Part shown: positions 1 through 8,866 of the stretch, piece after piece | Layout of the letters: every line of letters starts with the position of its first letter | Numbering within the stretch: the first letter of the stretch is position 1 | Assembly (NCBI GenBank): GCA_965221135.1 | Contig: CBDCRZ010000003.1 | Location: 124,001-188,000, forward strand | Length of the DNA stretch: 64,000 nt | Reading direction: 5' to 3' | Source: Sansalvadorimonas sp965221135 | GTDB lineage: Bacteria > Pseudomonadota > Gammaproteobacteria > Pseudomonadales > Endozoicomonadaceae | Position numbers and translations under genes: made by a program | Notes under the pieces: model-generated | Seen by the model: the letters and a program-made list of their open reading frames with translations, nothing else | Databases searched by the model: none | Told to the model about the DNA's origin: nothing

Positions 1-654
1 GGAGGAGGTATAGACAGTTCCCGGTCTTTTTATAACACCGGAGGTATAGACTTGCTCAATGGCATCGTTCAGCTGTATCGCATCCTCCAGAGACTTGCGA
101 TCTCCAGACCGAGTCTTTTCCATGAGCAATTCAATTCTGACGACAGTGATCAGTTCCAGTAATGCTGTAACAAAAGTCTCTATGGTAGTTTCAGACGAGG
201 TAACTCTGGCGATAAAATCGTCGGCGCCAGAATCATCTTCCAGATCATCGAAGTCCTCAAGAGAGTGAAGAACAATAACCCTGCTGTTATTTTTCACCAT
301 AAACTCTATGAGTTCGGGGTCATCGGGTTTTCCGTTGTTGCTGGTATCCAGCAAACGTATAAAGGTCTCTCTGGTAATTTTGAGAACTTCAAGGTCAGTG
401 TCGTCGTTAATAAATAACGGAATACCAAATACATCGCCTTCCTGTCGAAGTGATGACTGATGCGCTTTTTTTGCAACTGACAGGGATACATCACTGTCTT
501 TTGTGTTTTTTTCATGAGCCGCTATAGAATCAACGGAAGTCGATGGGGGCACCTCTAAGGCGAAAACTGTTGGTGCTGTATGTATTGATACCAGAAAAAC
601 CGATACCAGGGTTGTTTTCCATAAAGCAGGCATTTTTATCGAGGGTACTTTCAT
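1..654 (-). CDS. Secreted hypothetical protein with EF-hand-like loop, 3' end cut by window edge
   Basis: The reading frame starts at an ATG complementary to 652-654 and stays open for 218 codons to base 1, so the C-terminus lies outside the window. The first 32 residues form a signal peptide: a lysine-containing start, then a hydrophobic stretch ending near VFA/LEV. Residues 103-114 read DTSNNGKPDDPE, which fits a calcium-binding EF-hand loop at positions 1, 3, 5, 6, 9 and 12. The rest is acidic and probably helical. I do not recognise the family and assign no enzymatic function. It is probably exported and may bind calcium. Its 5' end faces the decayed carbonic-anhydrase remnant at 736-892. 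Confidence 0.7.
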   Translation of the reverse strand, partial: MKVPSIKMPALWKTTLVSVFLVSIHTAPTVFALEVPPSTSVDSIAAHEKNTKDSDVSLSVAKKAHQSSLRQEGDVFGIPLFINDDTDLEVLKITRETFIRLLDTSNNGKPDDPELIEFMVKNNSRVIVLHSLEDFDDLEDDSGADDFIARVTSSETTIETFVTALLELITVVRIELLMEKTRSGDRKSLEDAIQLNDAIEQVYTSGVIKRPGTVYTSS

Positions 655-735
655 GGTTTGTTACATAACCTTCCATCATTAGTAAGACGAAAAAAATAGA
701 CCATGTTTTTAACTCTGGTATGAAATTATATGTAA

Positions 736-892
736 CTGCTCGACATCGGGCAGGGCGTAACCATCGGCCATAAGGTGATGCTGCAAGGTTGTGGAAGAGG
801 TTGGTGCGGCTCAGAAGGCTTTGCTGGAGTTGTCTTCTGCACAGTATGTGCCGAACTTTCAGCTGCTTCAAAAAGCAGCTGGTGGTGGCTAA
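736..892 (+). pseudogene. Gamma-carbonic-anhydrase-like remnant with internal deletion
   Basis: Bases 736-792 encode LLDIGQGVTIGHKVMLQGC, which resembles the left-handed beta-helix core of the gamma-carbonic-anhydrase/YrdA family (known pattern VTIGH-x-x-MLHGC). From 791 the match continues one frame over to the TAA at 890-892, with KALLELSSAQYV resembling the family's C-terminal helix (compare RAFLTYSAQNYV). About 60 central codons are missing at the junction and no start is present, so this is read as a deleted, frameshifted relic. The assignment rests on two short motifs in the right order. Confidence 0.45.
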
Positions 893-930
893 GGGGTTTA
901 TTTAAGCACTGTTTAATAGCTGAGAGCTCT

Positions 931-1045
931 CAGTAGTTGTGATAAAAACATCCTGAAAAATTCAGGCACGAAAAAGGGGAGCCGGAACCGGGCTCCCCTT
1001 TTTTATGGGTCAAGGCTGTTTTATGAATCAAAGGCTATCCATTCG
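931..1045. repeat. Direct repeat copy 1 (terminator-containing) flanking the 576-aa gene
   Basis: About 110 bp here is repeated at 2839-2950. The core, 951-1000 against 2859-2908, is identical. The edges match imperfectly, including the CAGT-x-G-x-TGTGATA left edge and the AAAGGCTATC/AAAAGCTATC right part. The pair brackets the single gene at 1088-2818. Confidence 0.85.
971..1004 (+). terminator. Bidirectional rho-independent terminator (copy 1)
   Basis: GGGGAGCC (976-983) pairs with GGCTCCCC (991-998) around a 7-nt loop. Six T follow at 999-1004, and five A at 971-975 give a U-run on the other strand. It sits between the plus-strand remnant at 736-892 and the convergent 576-aa gene. Confidence 0.8.
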
Positions 1046-1087
1046 TCAGCGGCTGATTTTGTGGGAATGTTTCTGTACCTGACTCCA

Positions 1088-2818
1088 TTATTCCCTGGCA
1101 GCCATTCCGGCAGTAGTCTGGTCTTTGGGCTGGAAACAGAGCGGGTCAAACGAGCGTTTTTGTAGAAAACTGTTACGCACTTCTTCCAGAAAGACCTGAG
1201 CCACACGAACACCAGCGGGCAGAATGTTATGCTGTTTCATCTGGTCGCGGGCGCTGGCAAAGGCCTCCTGAATTAACCGGCTTTCTGCGTCACACTCTTC
1301 CCGGGTGGGTTTTCTGTCCTCCGCCATTACGCTGCCGGTTATATATTTATTAATTCTCCTTTGATCCAGCGCGTCCAGGATTGTTTGTATGGACTGTTCG
1401 GCTTTCCACCAATCCTTAACCTCAAAGCTGCGTGTCCAACGAAAGAATTCAGCATTTCCTCCAAAGGTTTCATGGTAAAACTCAAACAACAGCAGGTGAC
1501 AGAGTTTGCGGTTCAGTGGATTTAAATGGCACAAGTGAGAATATAAATGTTCTGTGGCGATAGCCAGTTGTTCCATTACCTCATAAGCCTTTTGATCGGG
1601 TGCTGCTAGTGAATCGTCGCTACAGCCACTCTTTCCATCTAGAAAGCGAGTCAGTCTCTTCCATAGGTCAAGCAGTTTTTCGGCATGGATCAGATCATGG
1701 AAGGGCATGCTGTTCGCGGTGAAGTACCTCCGGTCGTGTATTTCCCAGGCCGATGTCAGGAACCCAACTACCAGCACCCTTTGCCCCATCAGTGAGTTAA
1801 AATAATCAATGTTAAGGTGCTCAAAGGTACACAGTCGTGGCCATTGCGATGCGATCACTTTTTTATTTCCATCCTTTTTTGCGATTTCGGGATGGAGTTG
1901 AAAGCCCAGCTCGCGATAGACGTTGAAAAAGGTGGCATTTTGACTCTGGTACAGCCGCCAGGGCATGGCCAGGATATCACCCAGGGTGACCCTCTGCGGT
2001 ATCTCTCTTAATAATGTTTTTTCTCCTTTGCCCAACTGACCCACTTGATAGTGGCGGGCAAAGTAAATCCGAACTAAAGAGAGGCAAAAGCAGATTTGTT
2101 CGGTGGTATTGTGCAGGCTGCCACATTGTTTAGCTTGTTCAATCCATAGCCTCAAAAGGTTAAGCTGAGCTAACTCCCCCTGGCTGATACCGGTAGTATC
2201 AGAAAGGCTGTCGACCATAGCCAGTGCCCTGTCGAGAGTCTGTCGAGCTCCAGGCATGGCGATGGCTGTACCCCTGGCATAGGCTTCCTGCAAACGGTTA
2301 GTTATTTTGTATGCCCCGGGACTGCTGAGAAGAGTGATATCCTCATTGGCCAGCAGCAACAGTTGCTGTTGTCTGACATCTGGATCAACCTGCTTCATTT
2401 CCTCGTATGGTGACAACCAACCGCATTCAGGGGGCTCCGGGGAAGCTTTGGGCGCATCCATACTCTGTTGAGCCCGAACGCACCTGGTGCCCATAGACTG
2501 TCCAACAGGGGGATGAGCGCAAGGGGCTGCAGCGCAAGATACATAGCACTGCTGTTGAGTTCTGTCCGGGCGAGGTTTGTCAGTTGGTTCTTTCTGCACC
2601 ATATTGGGAGAACCGTGAGAACAATACTTGGTACAATCCATATAATCACACTTCCTTGAGTAACCGCTTTTCAGTAATGTTTCAGACAATAGAAGGGGGT
2701 TATAGTTTGTTAGCATGGCTAACGAACTTGTTGGTAGCAGGTGATTGCGGAGAAACCACGCACAAGTCACCGCCCCCGAAATTGCACCTAAGACCATCTC
2801 TGAAAGCATCATCCTCAT
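1088..2818 (-). CDS. HD-HDLxHA family protein, 576 aa (paralogue 1 of 3)
   Basis: Unknown function. The ATG at 2818 follows a GAAGAGGG ribosome site. Residues 1-25 include a hydrophobic stretch that may be a signal or membrane anchor, followed by a cysteine- and proline-rich segment of about 100 residues absent from the paralogues. From about residue 150 it aligns with the proteins at 12412-13803 and 17086-18480. Shared features are a PGA-x-x-x-LD/LE segment, LCTF/LCTYE, VVGFL, then E-I-H361-D, 11 residues, H374-D-L-I-H378-A, and later F-E-x-x-H449-E450. Invariant spacing of these His/Asp/Glu residues suggests a metal site, which is inference. The gene stands alone between two copies of a terminator-bearing repeat, suggesting arrival as a cassette. 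Confidence 0.85.
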   Translation of the reverse strand: MRMMLSEMVLGAISGAVTCAWFLRNHLLPTSSLAMLTNYNPLLLSETLLKSGYSRKCDYMDCTKYCSHGSPNMVQKEPTDKPRPDRTQQQCYVSCAAAPCAHPPVGQSMGTRCVRAQQSMDAPKASPEPPECGWLSPYEEMKQVDPDVRQQQLLLLANEDITLLSSPGAYKITNRLQEAYARGTAIAMPGARQTLDRALAMVDSLSDTTGISQGELAQLNLLRLWIEQAKQCGSLHNTTEQICFCLSLVRIYFARHYQVGQLGKGEKTLLREIPQRVTLGDILAMPWRLYQSQNATFFNVYRELGFQLHPEIAKKDGNKKVIASQWPRLCTFEHLNIDYFNSLMGQRVLVVGFLTSAWEIHDRRYFTANSMPFHDLIHAEKLLDLWKRLTRFLDGKSGCSDDSLAAPDQKAYEVMEQLAIATEHLYSHLCHLNPLNRKLCHLLLFEFYHETFGGNAEFFRWTRSFEVKDWWKAEQSIQTILDALDQRRINKYITGSVMAEDRKPTREECDAESRLIQEAFASARDQMKQHNILPAGVRVAQVFLEEVRNSFLQKRSFDPLCFQPKDQTTAGMAARE

Positions 2819-2838
2819 TTCAGCCCTCTTCCGGCCTT

Positions 2839-2950
2839 CAGTCGCTGTGATATGAATTTCCTGAAAAATTCAGGCACGAAAAAGGGGAGCCGGAACCGGG
2901 CTCCCCTTTGTATGGGTGAAAGCTATCTTATGAGTGAAAAGCTATCGTAT
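2839..2950. repeat. Direct repeat copy 2 (terminator-containing)
   Basis: Partner of 931-1045, with a 50-bp identical core at 2859-2908. It lies between the start of the 576-aa gene and the end of corB. The original single copy probably terminated corB. Confidence 0.85.
2879..2909 (-). terminator. Rho-independent terminator (copy 2), serving corB
   Basis: The same GGGGAGCC/GGCTCCCC hairpin as at 976-998, here at 2884-2906, with A-rich sequence on its left that becomes a U-run on the minus strand. It lies about 175 bp beyond the corB stop. Confidence 0.7.
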
Positions 2951-3012
2951 GAATCACAGGTGATCACATGGTTTTCAAATTGCATCTTTCCTGAAGAAGC
3001 TTCGTGGCAGGC

Positions 3013-3057
3013 TAGTCGCATTCAACTTAGTCGCATTCAACTTAGTCGCATTCAACC
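3013..3057. repeat. 15-bp tandem repeat, three units
   Basis: Three consecutive units of TAGTCGCATTCAACT, the last ending in C. They lie in the 3' flank of corB between its stop and its terminator. A plus-strand reading frame through them would give SRIQL repeats, but no credible gene is present. Confidence 0.9.
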
Positions 3058-3082
3058 TGGAAGCCTGTTCAAAGGCCTGGAA

Positions 3083-4336
3083 TTAAATCGCCCAGATCTT
3101 TATGGTTTTCACCCGGTTATCCCGTATCTGCAGTATCTCTATCCGGTAGTTATCCACAGCCAGACAGACACCTGACTCGGGAATCTCTTCCAGAAACTCG
3201 GTAATCAAACCATTCAGGGTTTTCGGCCCGTCAACTGGCAGATTCCACTTCAGGGACTTATTGGTTTCCCGAATGCTGGCAGAGCCATCAATAATATAAG
3301 TCCCGTCTTTCTGTGGGGTGATGTCCTGGCTGATGTCATCCACGTCGGTGGTGAAGTCACCCACAATCTCTTCCAGAATGTCTTCCAGGGTGACCAGACC
3401 CATAATGTCGCCGTATTCGTCAACCACGAAGGCTGAACGCAGCTTTTGTTTCTGGAAGTTCACCATCTGGGTATGCAGGGGGGTGACCTCAGGAACAAAG
3501 TAAGGTTCTGTGGTTTCGTTCAGCAGTGCGGCTTTATTAACGTCTTCCAGCTTCAGCAGCTTGGCCACATTACGCATATGGAGCATGCCGATGATGTTGT
3601 TGATATCACCTTTGTAGACTGGCATGCGGGTGTGCTGGGAGGTGCGCAGCTGGTCGATGATGTCATCAATATCTTCTTCGATATCTAAACCGATAATCTC
3701 GTTACGCGGCACCATGATGTCGTCTACGGTGACGTTTTCCAGATCCAGAATGTTGCTCAGCATACCCTTGTGGCGCAGGGGGATTTTGGTGCTGGCTTCA
3801 TTCACTACGGTGCGCAGCTCTTCCTGGGAGAGGTGGTCGCCATTGGCCTCATTGGGGTTCACGCCAATCAGCCGTAACAGGCCGTTGGAGAGGGTGTTGG
3901 CTATCCAGACCATGGGGTAGAGCACGAACAGCAATGGTTTGAGAATCATGGATGACGGGAAAGCAAAGCGTTCCGGGTGCAGTGCGGCCAGTGTCTTTGG
4001 CGTGACTTCACTGAAAATCAGTACCGCCAGCGTCAGGATAAAGGTCGCCAGGGCAATGCCTGAGTCTCCCCATATCCGTATGGCAATCACGGTAGTGATC
4101 GCCGCCGACAGGTTGTTCACAAAGTTATTGCCGATCAGGATCACGCCGATCAGTCGGTCGGGCCTTTCAAGCAGCCGGCTTGTGCGAATAGCGCCTTTGT
4201 GCCCGCTGCGGGCCTGGTGCCGTAGCCGGTAGCGGTTGAGAGCCATCATGCCGGTTTCGGAGCCGGAGAAGAAGGCAGACAGGAACAGTAAAAAAACCAG
4301 TACGCCCAGCAGAATGCCGATGGGTGCGTCGTTCAA
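3083..4336 (-). CDS. corB: CorB/YfjD-type transporter (DUF21-CBS-CorC/HlyC), putative Mg/Co efflux
   Basis: This is a 417-aa inner-membrane protein of the CNNM/CorB family, linked to magnesium and cobalt export. The order is an N-terminal DUF21 membrane domain (residues about 5-190, with SAFFSGSETGMMALN and IGVILIGNNFVNN), paired CBS domains (about 205-330, with MVPRNEI and VDEYGDIMGLVTLEDILEE), and a C-terminal CorC_HlyC domain from about 345. Translation appears to start at TTG 4336, with GAGAG upstream and 11 bp after the ypjD stop, so the two genes are probably co-transcribed. The ypjD-corB pair divergent from ffh is the usual gammaproteobacterial order. Confidence 0.93.
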   Translation of the reverse strand: MNDAPIGILLGVLVFLLFLSAFFSGSETGMMALNRYRLRHQARSGHKGAIRTSRLLERPDRLIGVILIGNNFVNNLSAAITTVIAIRIWGDSGIALATFILTLAVLIFSEVTPKTLAALHPERFAFPSSMILKPLLFVLYPMVWIANTLSNGLLRLIGVNPNEANGDHLSQEELRTVVNEASTKIPLRHKGMLSNILDLENVTVDDIMVPRNEIIGLDIEEDIDDIIDQLRTSQHTRMPVYKGDINNIIGMLHMRNVAKLLKLEDVNKAALLNETTEPYFVPEVTPLHTQMVNFQKQKLRSAFVVDEYGDIMGLVTLEDILEEIVGDFTTDVDDISQDITPQKDGTYIIDGSASIRETNKSLKWNLPVDGPKTLNGLITEFLEEIPESGVCLAVDNYRIEILQIRDNRVKTIKIWAI

Positions 4337-4347
4337 GGTGGTAGCTC

Positions 4348-5142
4348 TCAGTTAATGACCAGATTGATAACAAACTTGCTGCCAAAAAAGGCCAGCATCA
4401 GAAATACGAATCCACTCAGGGTCCAGCGAATCGCGGTGCGACCCCGCCAGCCAAGCATGACCCGCCCTGCCAGTAGTGTGGCAAACAGAAACCAGGCAAG
4501 AACCCCAAGGATTGTTTTGTGAGCGACATGTTGCGCGAACATATCTTCAAGGAACATAAAGCCGGTCCCCAGGCACAGGGTCAGCAGAATCAGGCCCGCC
4601 CAGAGGAATTCAAACAGCAGGGCTTCCATGGTCTGCATGGGAGGGAAGGCGCGAATAATACCGGTCGGGTGATGACTCTTCAGCAGACTTTCCTGATACC
4701 ACAGCAGTACCGCCTGGAAAGCGGCAATAGTCAGGGTGCTGTAAGCCAGAATCGAAAACAGTATATGGGCAATCATGCCAGTTGAATGGTTCTGGAGAAT
4801 CAACGGAGTCTCGTTAAACCAGGCGCTGGAGGCAATCGCCAGTATGGTCAGCGGCTGGAGCACCAGTAACAGGTTTTCCAGAGGCTTGCGGACGCTGCTG
4901 GCAATCACAATGAGTACCACCACCCAGAAACTGAGGGAGGCGACTGCAAAGAAATTCAGGTTAATCCCTTCAGGGATATGAATAATATGATAAATGCTGA
5001 AACACTGGGCAATGGCTCCGCCCAGAGCAAAGAGTAATACAGGGTATTTTGGGGCACTCCGCCCTTTTACACGCATCCATTGGCACAGTGTACTGAGACT
5101 GTATAAAACTATGGCCAGTGCGCTCAGCGCTTCTACAGACAT
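4348..5142 (-). CDS. ypjD: YpjD, CcsA-like cytochrome c assembly family membrane protein
   Basis: This is a 264-aa polytopic inner-membrane protein with about eight hydrophobic segments, belonging to the CcsA/CcmC-like family. Visible features are H-x-x-x-S-I-L-A-Y in the middle (HILFSILAYSTL) and the late segment HKTILGVLAW, both typical of the family's histidine-bearing helices. A longer frame opens at 5187, but the ATG at 5142 follows GGAGAAGG with good spacing and is preferred. The role in cytochrome biogenesis is only by homology. It is followed closely by corB and diverges from the methyltransferase-like gene at 5362. Confidence 0.9.
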   Translation of the reverse strand: MSVEALSALAIVLYSLSTLCQWMRVKGRSAPKYPVLLFALGGAIAQCFSIYHIIHIPEGINLNFFAVASLSFWVVVLIVIASSVRKPLENLLLVLQPLTILAIASSAWFNETPLILQNHSTGMIAHILFSILAYSTLTIAAFQAVLLWYQESLLKSHHPTGIIRAFPPMQTMEALLFEFLWAGLILLTLCLGTGFMFLEDMFAQHVAHKTILGVLAWFLFATLLAGRVMLGWRGRTAIRWTLSGFVFLMLAFFGSKFVINLVIN

Positions 5143-5361
5143 TCGATTACCTTCTCCATTAGACCGAAGTTTGGCATAAGCCGTCACGGTGGGGAAGGTG
5201 CATGTTCCATTGAATGTTCATTTTCGGGGTGTTTTTTTGCAATTAAGGTAAAGCGTTACGGTTACATCAGCATTCATTACATCAGTGGCACCCATTAGTG
5301 CTGCGAAACTCATCACCGGTGCTAAGTTGGAGGGTTTTATATCCTTAAGGCGGGTTCCTCA

Positions 5362-7017
5362 ATGGTACGAGACGTATTTGTCTTTTCTCTGATCATGTTT
5401 TTTATGATGGCTGCTCCTGTTCGGGCCGGTTTGAGCGCGAGTGATATCGCTAAGACCTATGCGCACCCCTGGACGGTAATTAGCAGTTGGTTGCATAAGA
5501 TGAAGCCACTTAATCCTGATACGGGTTTTGACTTAAAGGCTGACTGTGCTGTGCAGACATTGCGGTTTCAGATTCCCGGGGGGCAGCAGCAGAGGTTAAC
5601 GCCTTTTGGGAGCCCGCTGACTAGCTTTGAGGGGGTCACGATTTTAAAACCCCAACATAGTGCAGAGGATAAAAAACATCCGGAGTTAGTGCTCTTTGTC
5701 ATGGTTGTGGATGACAACAAAGGGAAGCGGCATGTTGCCTTACCTTCCTTTCTATCTCCACAGGAGGGTGCTCCTGCCGCCAAAAAACTACTTGAAATTC
5801 AGGGGCGGGTGCATCATGCGGCGCTGGCCACCCGAAGCGAAGTAGAGGGTGCACATTATCGCTCTCATATCGACAAAGAGACGGGGGCGCGGGAGATTAA
5901 CGATTATTCGCAGCTTGCTCAGGGCGATTATTCCGATGAGCGTACTACGGCCTTTTACAAAAAAGGAAGGCGGTATCTCTTTGATCTGGTGGTGAAAAGC
6001 GTAAAAAACCGGGCAGATCTGGCAAGGAAGGCAAAATCCGGTATCACGCTGGTGTGTCTGGGGTGCGGGGGAGGGCGCGAGGTGGTTCTGGGGCGGCAGA
6101 AGCTGGCAGACGGTCTCGGTTGTCACGTTTACAGTCTTGGTGTTGAGCGGAATTTAAAGCTGGTGGAAAGTTCCCATCAACGCCTGAGTGACTACCTGGG
6201 GGGTGGGCTGAGCAAAATTGTCGAAGGGAACGCACTGCAGGCATCCCGGTTTATAAAACAGGCGTTGCACGCTAAAGGAGCCGACCAGGAGTCGAAAGGG
6301 CTGGTGGTTGTTACCGCTATAGGTCTGCTGTCCGAGAGTGTACTGGAAGGCACCTATCCGGCACTGAGGGTGTTGCAGGATGTGGCGCGGGATGGTCATG
6401 TTGATCTGTTGCTGGTCATGAATTATGAAGCTTCGCTGTTTACTCGAGAGTCCTTGGGGGCATCTGGCTGGCAGGTCAGTCGGCACCTGATTCCACCGGA
6501 GGTTCTGTATGATTCAGCCCCACGCCAAACAGATGTTCAGCGTATGAACGACCAGATCTGGGTGATGACGCCACTGCCCCGAAAAATGAACTTGGAAAGG
6601 GTTGTCGCTCAGAGTCGGTGCCGAAGCTCTGAACCCGATGCAGAATTAACACTACTTGACCTCTCGATGACGACAGCTCCGTCTGTGCTGTTTGATGATC
6701 TGGTTGCCCAGGGAGAGTATGGCCATATCACCACTGTGGATGTGAGTTGGAGTGGCTTGAGGGAGGGTGAGATCGCTGGCTTTTCCAGCAAGATGCAGGC
6801 TCAGGGAGTGACGACTCTGGTGGTGTCCGGCCATGAGCCCTGGTTTGATGCCCTGATGGCCCATATTCAGAAACATAATATGTTTGATATCGAAAAGCGT
6901 ACCGATTGTGAGGAAGCCAATGAGATACCGTCGATACCACAGGAGCTGAGAATAGGGATCTGTGGTCGCGGTACTGTCAGTAAGCCTTTTTGGCAGCGGA
7001 TCAGATCTGACGAATAA
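5362..7017 (+). CDS. Secreted methyltransferase-like protein, 551 aa
   Basis: The N-terminus carries a clear signal peptide (about 22 residues ending APVRA-G). Residues about 227-241 contain VCLGCGGGREVV, a good match to motif I (SAM binding) of Rossmann-fold methyltransferases. A second alpha/beta region follows at about 430-510 (LTLLDLSMTTAP, then HITTVDVSWSG). A cytoplasmic-type SAM domain behind an export signal is unusual, because SAM is scarce outside the cell. Possibilities are delivery to host cells or use of another cofactor; both are inference. The gene lies between ypjD and ffh, normally adjacent and divergent, so it is an insertion. The minus-strand gene at 11009-12268 has a similar design. 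Confidence 0.75.
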   Translation: MVRDVFVFSLIMFFMMAAPVRAGLSASDIAKTYAHPWTVISSWLHKMKPLNPDTGFDLKADCAVQTLRFQIPGGQQQRLTPFGSPLTSFEGVTILKPQHSAEDKKHPELVLFVMVVDDNKGKRHVALPSFLSPQEGAPAAKKLLEIQGRVHHAALATRSEVEGAHYRSHIDKETGAREINDYSQLAQGDYSDERTTAFYKKGRRYLFDLVVKSVKNRADLARKAKSGITLVCLGCGGGREVVLGRQKLADGLGCHVYSLGVERNLKLVESSHQRLSDYLGGGLSKIVEGNALQASRFIKQALHAKGADQESKGLVVVTAIGLLSESVLEGTYPALRVLQDVARDGHVDLLLVMNYEASLFTRESLGASGWQVSRHLIPPEVLYDSAPRQTDVQRMNDQIWVMTPLPRKMNLERVVAQSRCRSSEPDAELTLLDLSMTTAPSVLFDDLVAQGEYGHITTVDVSWSGLREGEIAGFSSKMQAQGVTTLVVSGHEPWFDALMAHIQKHNMFDIEKRTDCEEANEIPSIPQELRIGICGRGTVSKPFWQRIRSDE

Positions 7018-7027
7018 CAGGGAAGAC

Positions 7028-7050
7028 GGGAGTCCGGGGGCTCCTTTTTG
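7028..7050 (+). terminator. Possible weak terminator after the 551-aa gene
   Basis: GGAG (7029-7032) and CTCC (7041-7044) form a short stem with an 8-nt loop, followed by five T. The stem is short, so this is only suggestive. Confidence 0.4.
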
Positions 7051-7248
7051 TTCTCTTTACCTGTAACAGAAAGGCCGGTGTCGCGTCAGGTTTCAGGGGA
7101 GGAGTATCCAGGTGAGGGAGCGTTTTAACGCTTTCGAATGCCGGTCTCTTTATATCTGGGGATGACGAGCAAGATTAGAACTACAGGATTGGCGCTCGTA
7201 CGGGTATACTCCCCTGTTTTATGAACGCCAGGATTAAGAGAGCGCCGG

Positions 7249-8685
7249 ATGTTCGAGAACCTTTCTGATCGCTTGTCGAAGACACTGCAGCATGTCACCG
7301 GCCAGGCGAAACTGACTGAAGATAATATCAAAGACACACTCCGTGAAGTCCGTATGGCTTTGCTGGAGGCGGATGTCGCCCTGCCTGTGGTCAAGGAATT
7401 CGTCAGCCGGGTTCGTGAGCGGGCAATTGGTCAGGAAGTGCAGCAGAGCCTGAGCCCTGGCCAGATCTTCGTTAAGATCGTCAATGCCGAGCTGGTTGAG
7501 GTGATGGGTGCAGCTAATGATGAGCTGAACCTCGCCACGCAACCACCTGCCGTTATCCTGATGGCTGGTCTGCAGGGTGCGGGTAAAACCACCTCTGTGG
7601 CCAAGCTGTCCAAGTGGCTGCAGGAGCGCAAGAAAAAGTCCGTACTGGTTGCCAGTGCTGACGTATACCGTCCTGCTGCGATCAAGCAGCTGGAAACTCT
7701 GGCTGCAGAAGTCGATACGGAGTTCTTCCCGTCTTCTACCGACCAGAAGCCTGTCGAGATCGCCCGTAACGCCATTCAGGATGCCCGTAACAAGCATATT
7801 GATGTCGTCATTATCGATACCGCCGGTCGTCTTCATGTTGATGAAAACATGATGGGCGAGATCAAAGAACTCCACGCTGCTATTAATCCGATCGAAACCC
7901 TGTTCGTGGTAGATGCCATGACCGGTCAGGATGCGGCGAACACAGCCAAGGCGTTTAACGATGCCCTGCCGCTGACCGGTGTGATTCTGACCAAGGCCGA
8001 TGGTGACGCCCGTGGTGGTGCTGCACTGTCTGTGCGTCATATCACCGGTAAGCCCATCAAATTCCTGGGTATGGGTGAGAAGGTTGATGCCCTTGAGCCA
8101 TTCCACCCTGATCGTGTTGCTTCCCGTATTCTGGGTATGGGTGACATTCTCTCCCTGGTGGAAGAAGCGGAGCGCAAGCTCGATAAGAAAAAGGCTGATC
8201 GCCTGGTCACCAAGCTCAAGAAGGGCAAGGGTTTTGACCTCGAAGACTTTAAAGATCAGCTTCAGCAGATGAAAACCATGGGCGGCATTGGCGGCCTGAT
8301 GGATAAGTTGCCCGGTATGGGCAATATGTCTCAGGCGGCGCAAAGCCCTCAGGCAGACAAGATGTTTGTCCAGATGGAGGCCATCATTAACTCGATGACT
8401 CCGAAAGAGCGCCGCCAGCCTGATGTGCTGAATGGTTCTCGCAAAAAGCGGATTGCAGCCGGTTCCGGTACCCAGATTCAGGACATCAACCGTCTGATCA
8501 AGCAGCACAAGCAGATGGCCAAGATGATGAAGAAGATGACCGGTAAAGGCGGCATGGCCAAGATGATGCGCGGCCTTGGTGGTATGAAAGGTCAGCTGCC
8601 CGGTGGTATGGGCGGCATGGGTGGTGCCGGTGGAATGGGCGGTATGCTCCCTCCCGGTGGCGGTAAGAAGTTCCCGTTCGGCTAA
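7249..8685 (+). CDS. ffh: Signal recognition particle protein Ffh
   Basis: This SRP54 GTPase binds 4.5S RNA and signal sequences of nascent membrane proteins and docks with FtsY. At 478 aa it is slightly longer than the usual 450-460. The N domain is followed by the G domain, with GLQGAGKTT (residues 107-115), DTAGR (190-194) and TKADGD (248-253). The methionine-rich M domain has the RNA-binding stretch SRKKRIAAGSGT, and the tail is rich in Gly-Met repeats (GGMGGMGGAGG). Only 13-18 bp after it would the rpsP leader normally follow in relatives; here about 13 kb of foreign-looking DNA intervenes. A copy of its last 23 codons is found at 19328-19396. Confidence 0.98.
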   Translation: MFENLSDRLSKTLQHVTGQAKLTEDNIKDTLREVRMALLEADVALPVVKEFVSRVRERAIGQEVQQSLSPGQIFVKIVNAELVEVMGAANDELNLATQPPAVILMAGLQGAGKTTSVAKLSKWLQERKKKSVLVASADVYRPAAIKQLETLAAEVDTEFFPSSTDQKPVEIARNAIQDARNKHIDVVIIDTAGRLHVDENMMGEIKELHAAINPIETLFVVDAMTGQDAANTAKAFNDALPLTGVILTKADGDARGGAALSVRHITGKPIKFLGMGEKVDALEPFHPDRVASRILGMGDILSLVEEAERKLDKKKADRLVTKLKKGKGFDLEDFKDQLQQMKTMGGIGGLMDKLPGMGNMSQAAQSPQADKMFVQMEAIINSMTPKERRQPDVLNGSRKKRIAAGSGTQIQDINRLIKQHKQMAKMMKKMTGKGGMAKMMRGLGGMKGQLPGGMGGMGGAGGMGGMLPPGGGKKFPFG

Positions 8686-8743
8686 TTCCCACTCTCTTTT
8701 TTGCTGTTTCCTGTTTCGTCAGTCTCCGTTCCATGTCTGGATC

Positions 8744-8769
8744 GGGGGCTGATTTCGTTATCCCCTTTT
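8744..8769 (+). terminator. Possible weak terminator after ffh
   Basis: GGGG at 8744-8748 and CCCC at 8762-8765 flank a 13-nt loop and are followed by TTTT. The stem is short and the assignment tentative. Confidence 0.3.
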
Positions 8770-8866
8770 AAACCCCACTTATGTGATTTATGCACTGATA
8801 CAAGAGACCGAAATCGTTCGCTGTGCTGGCTTAGGTAAGATGGTAATCCGCAGGTCTATCTATGCT

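Noticed and set aside
4..52. Direct repeat GGAGGTATAGAC at 4-15 and 41-52
   Set aside because: It lies within the coding frame of the edge gene and encodes a repeated VYTS peptide; too short to treat as an element.
2852..3175. Plus-strand 107-aa frame with SRIQL repeats
   Set aside because: It runs through a terminator repeat and a 15-bp tandem repeat, overlaps the end of corB antisense, and has no ribosome site or homology.
7234..8508. 424-aa minus-strand frame opposite ffh
   Set aside because: It is the antisense shadow of a strongly conserved gene whose codon bias keeps the other strand open.
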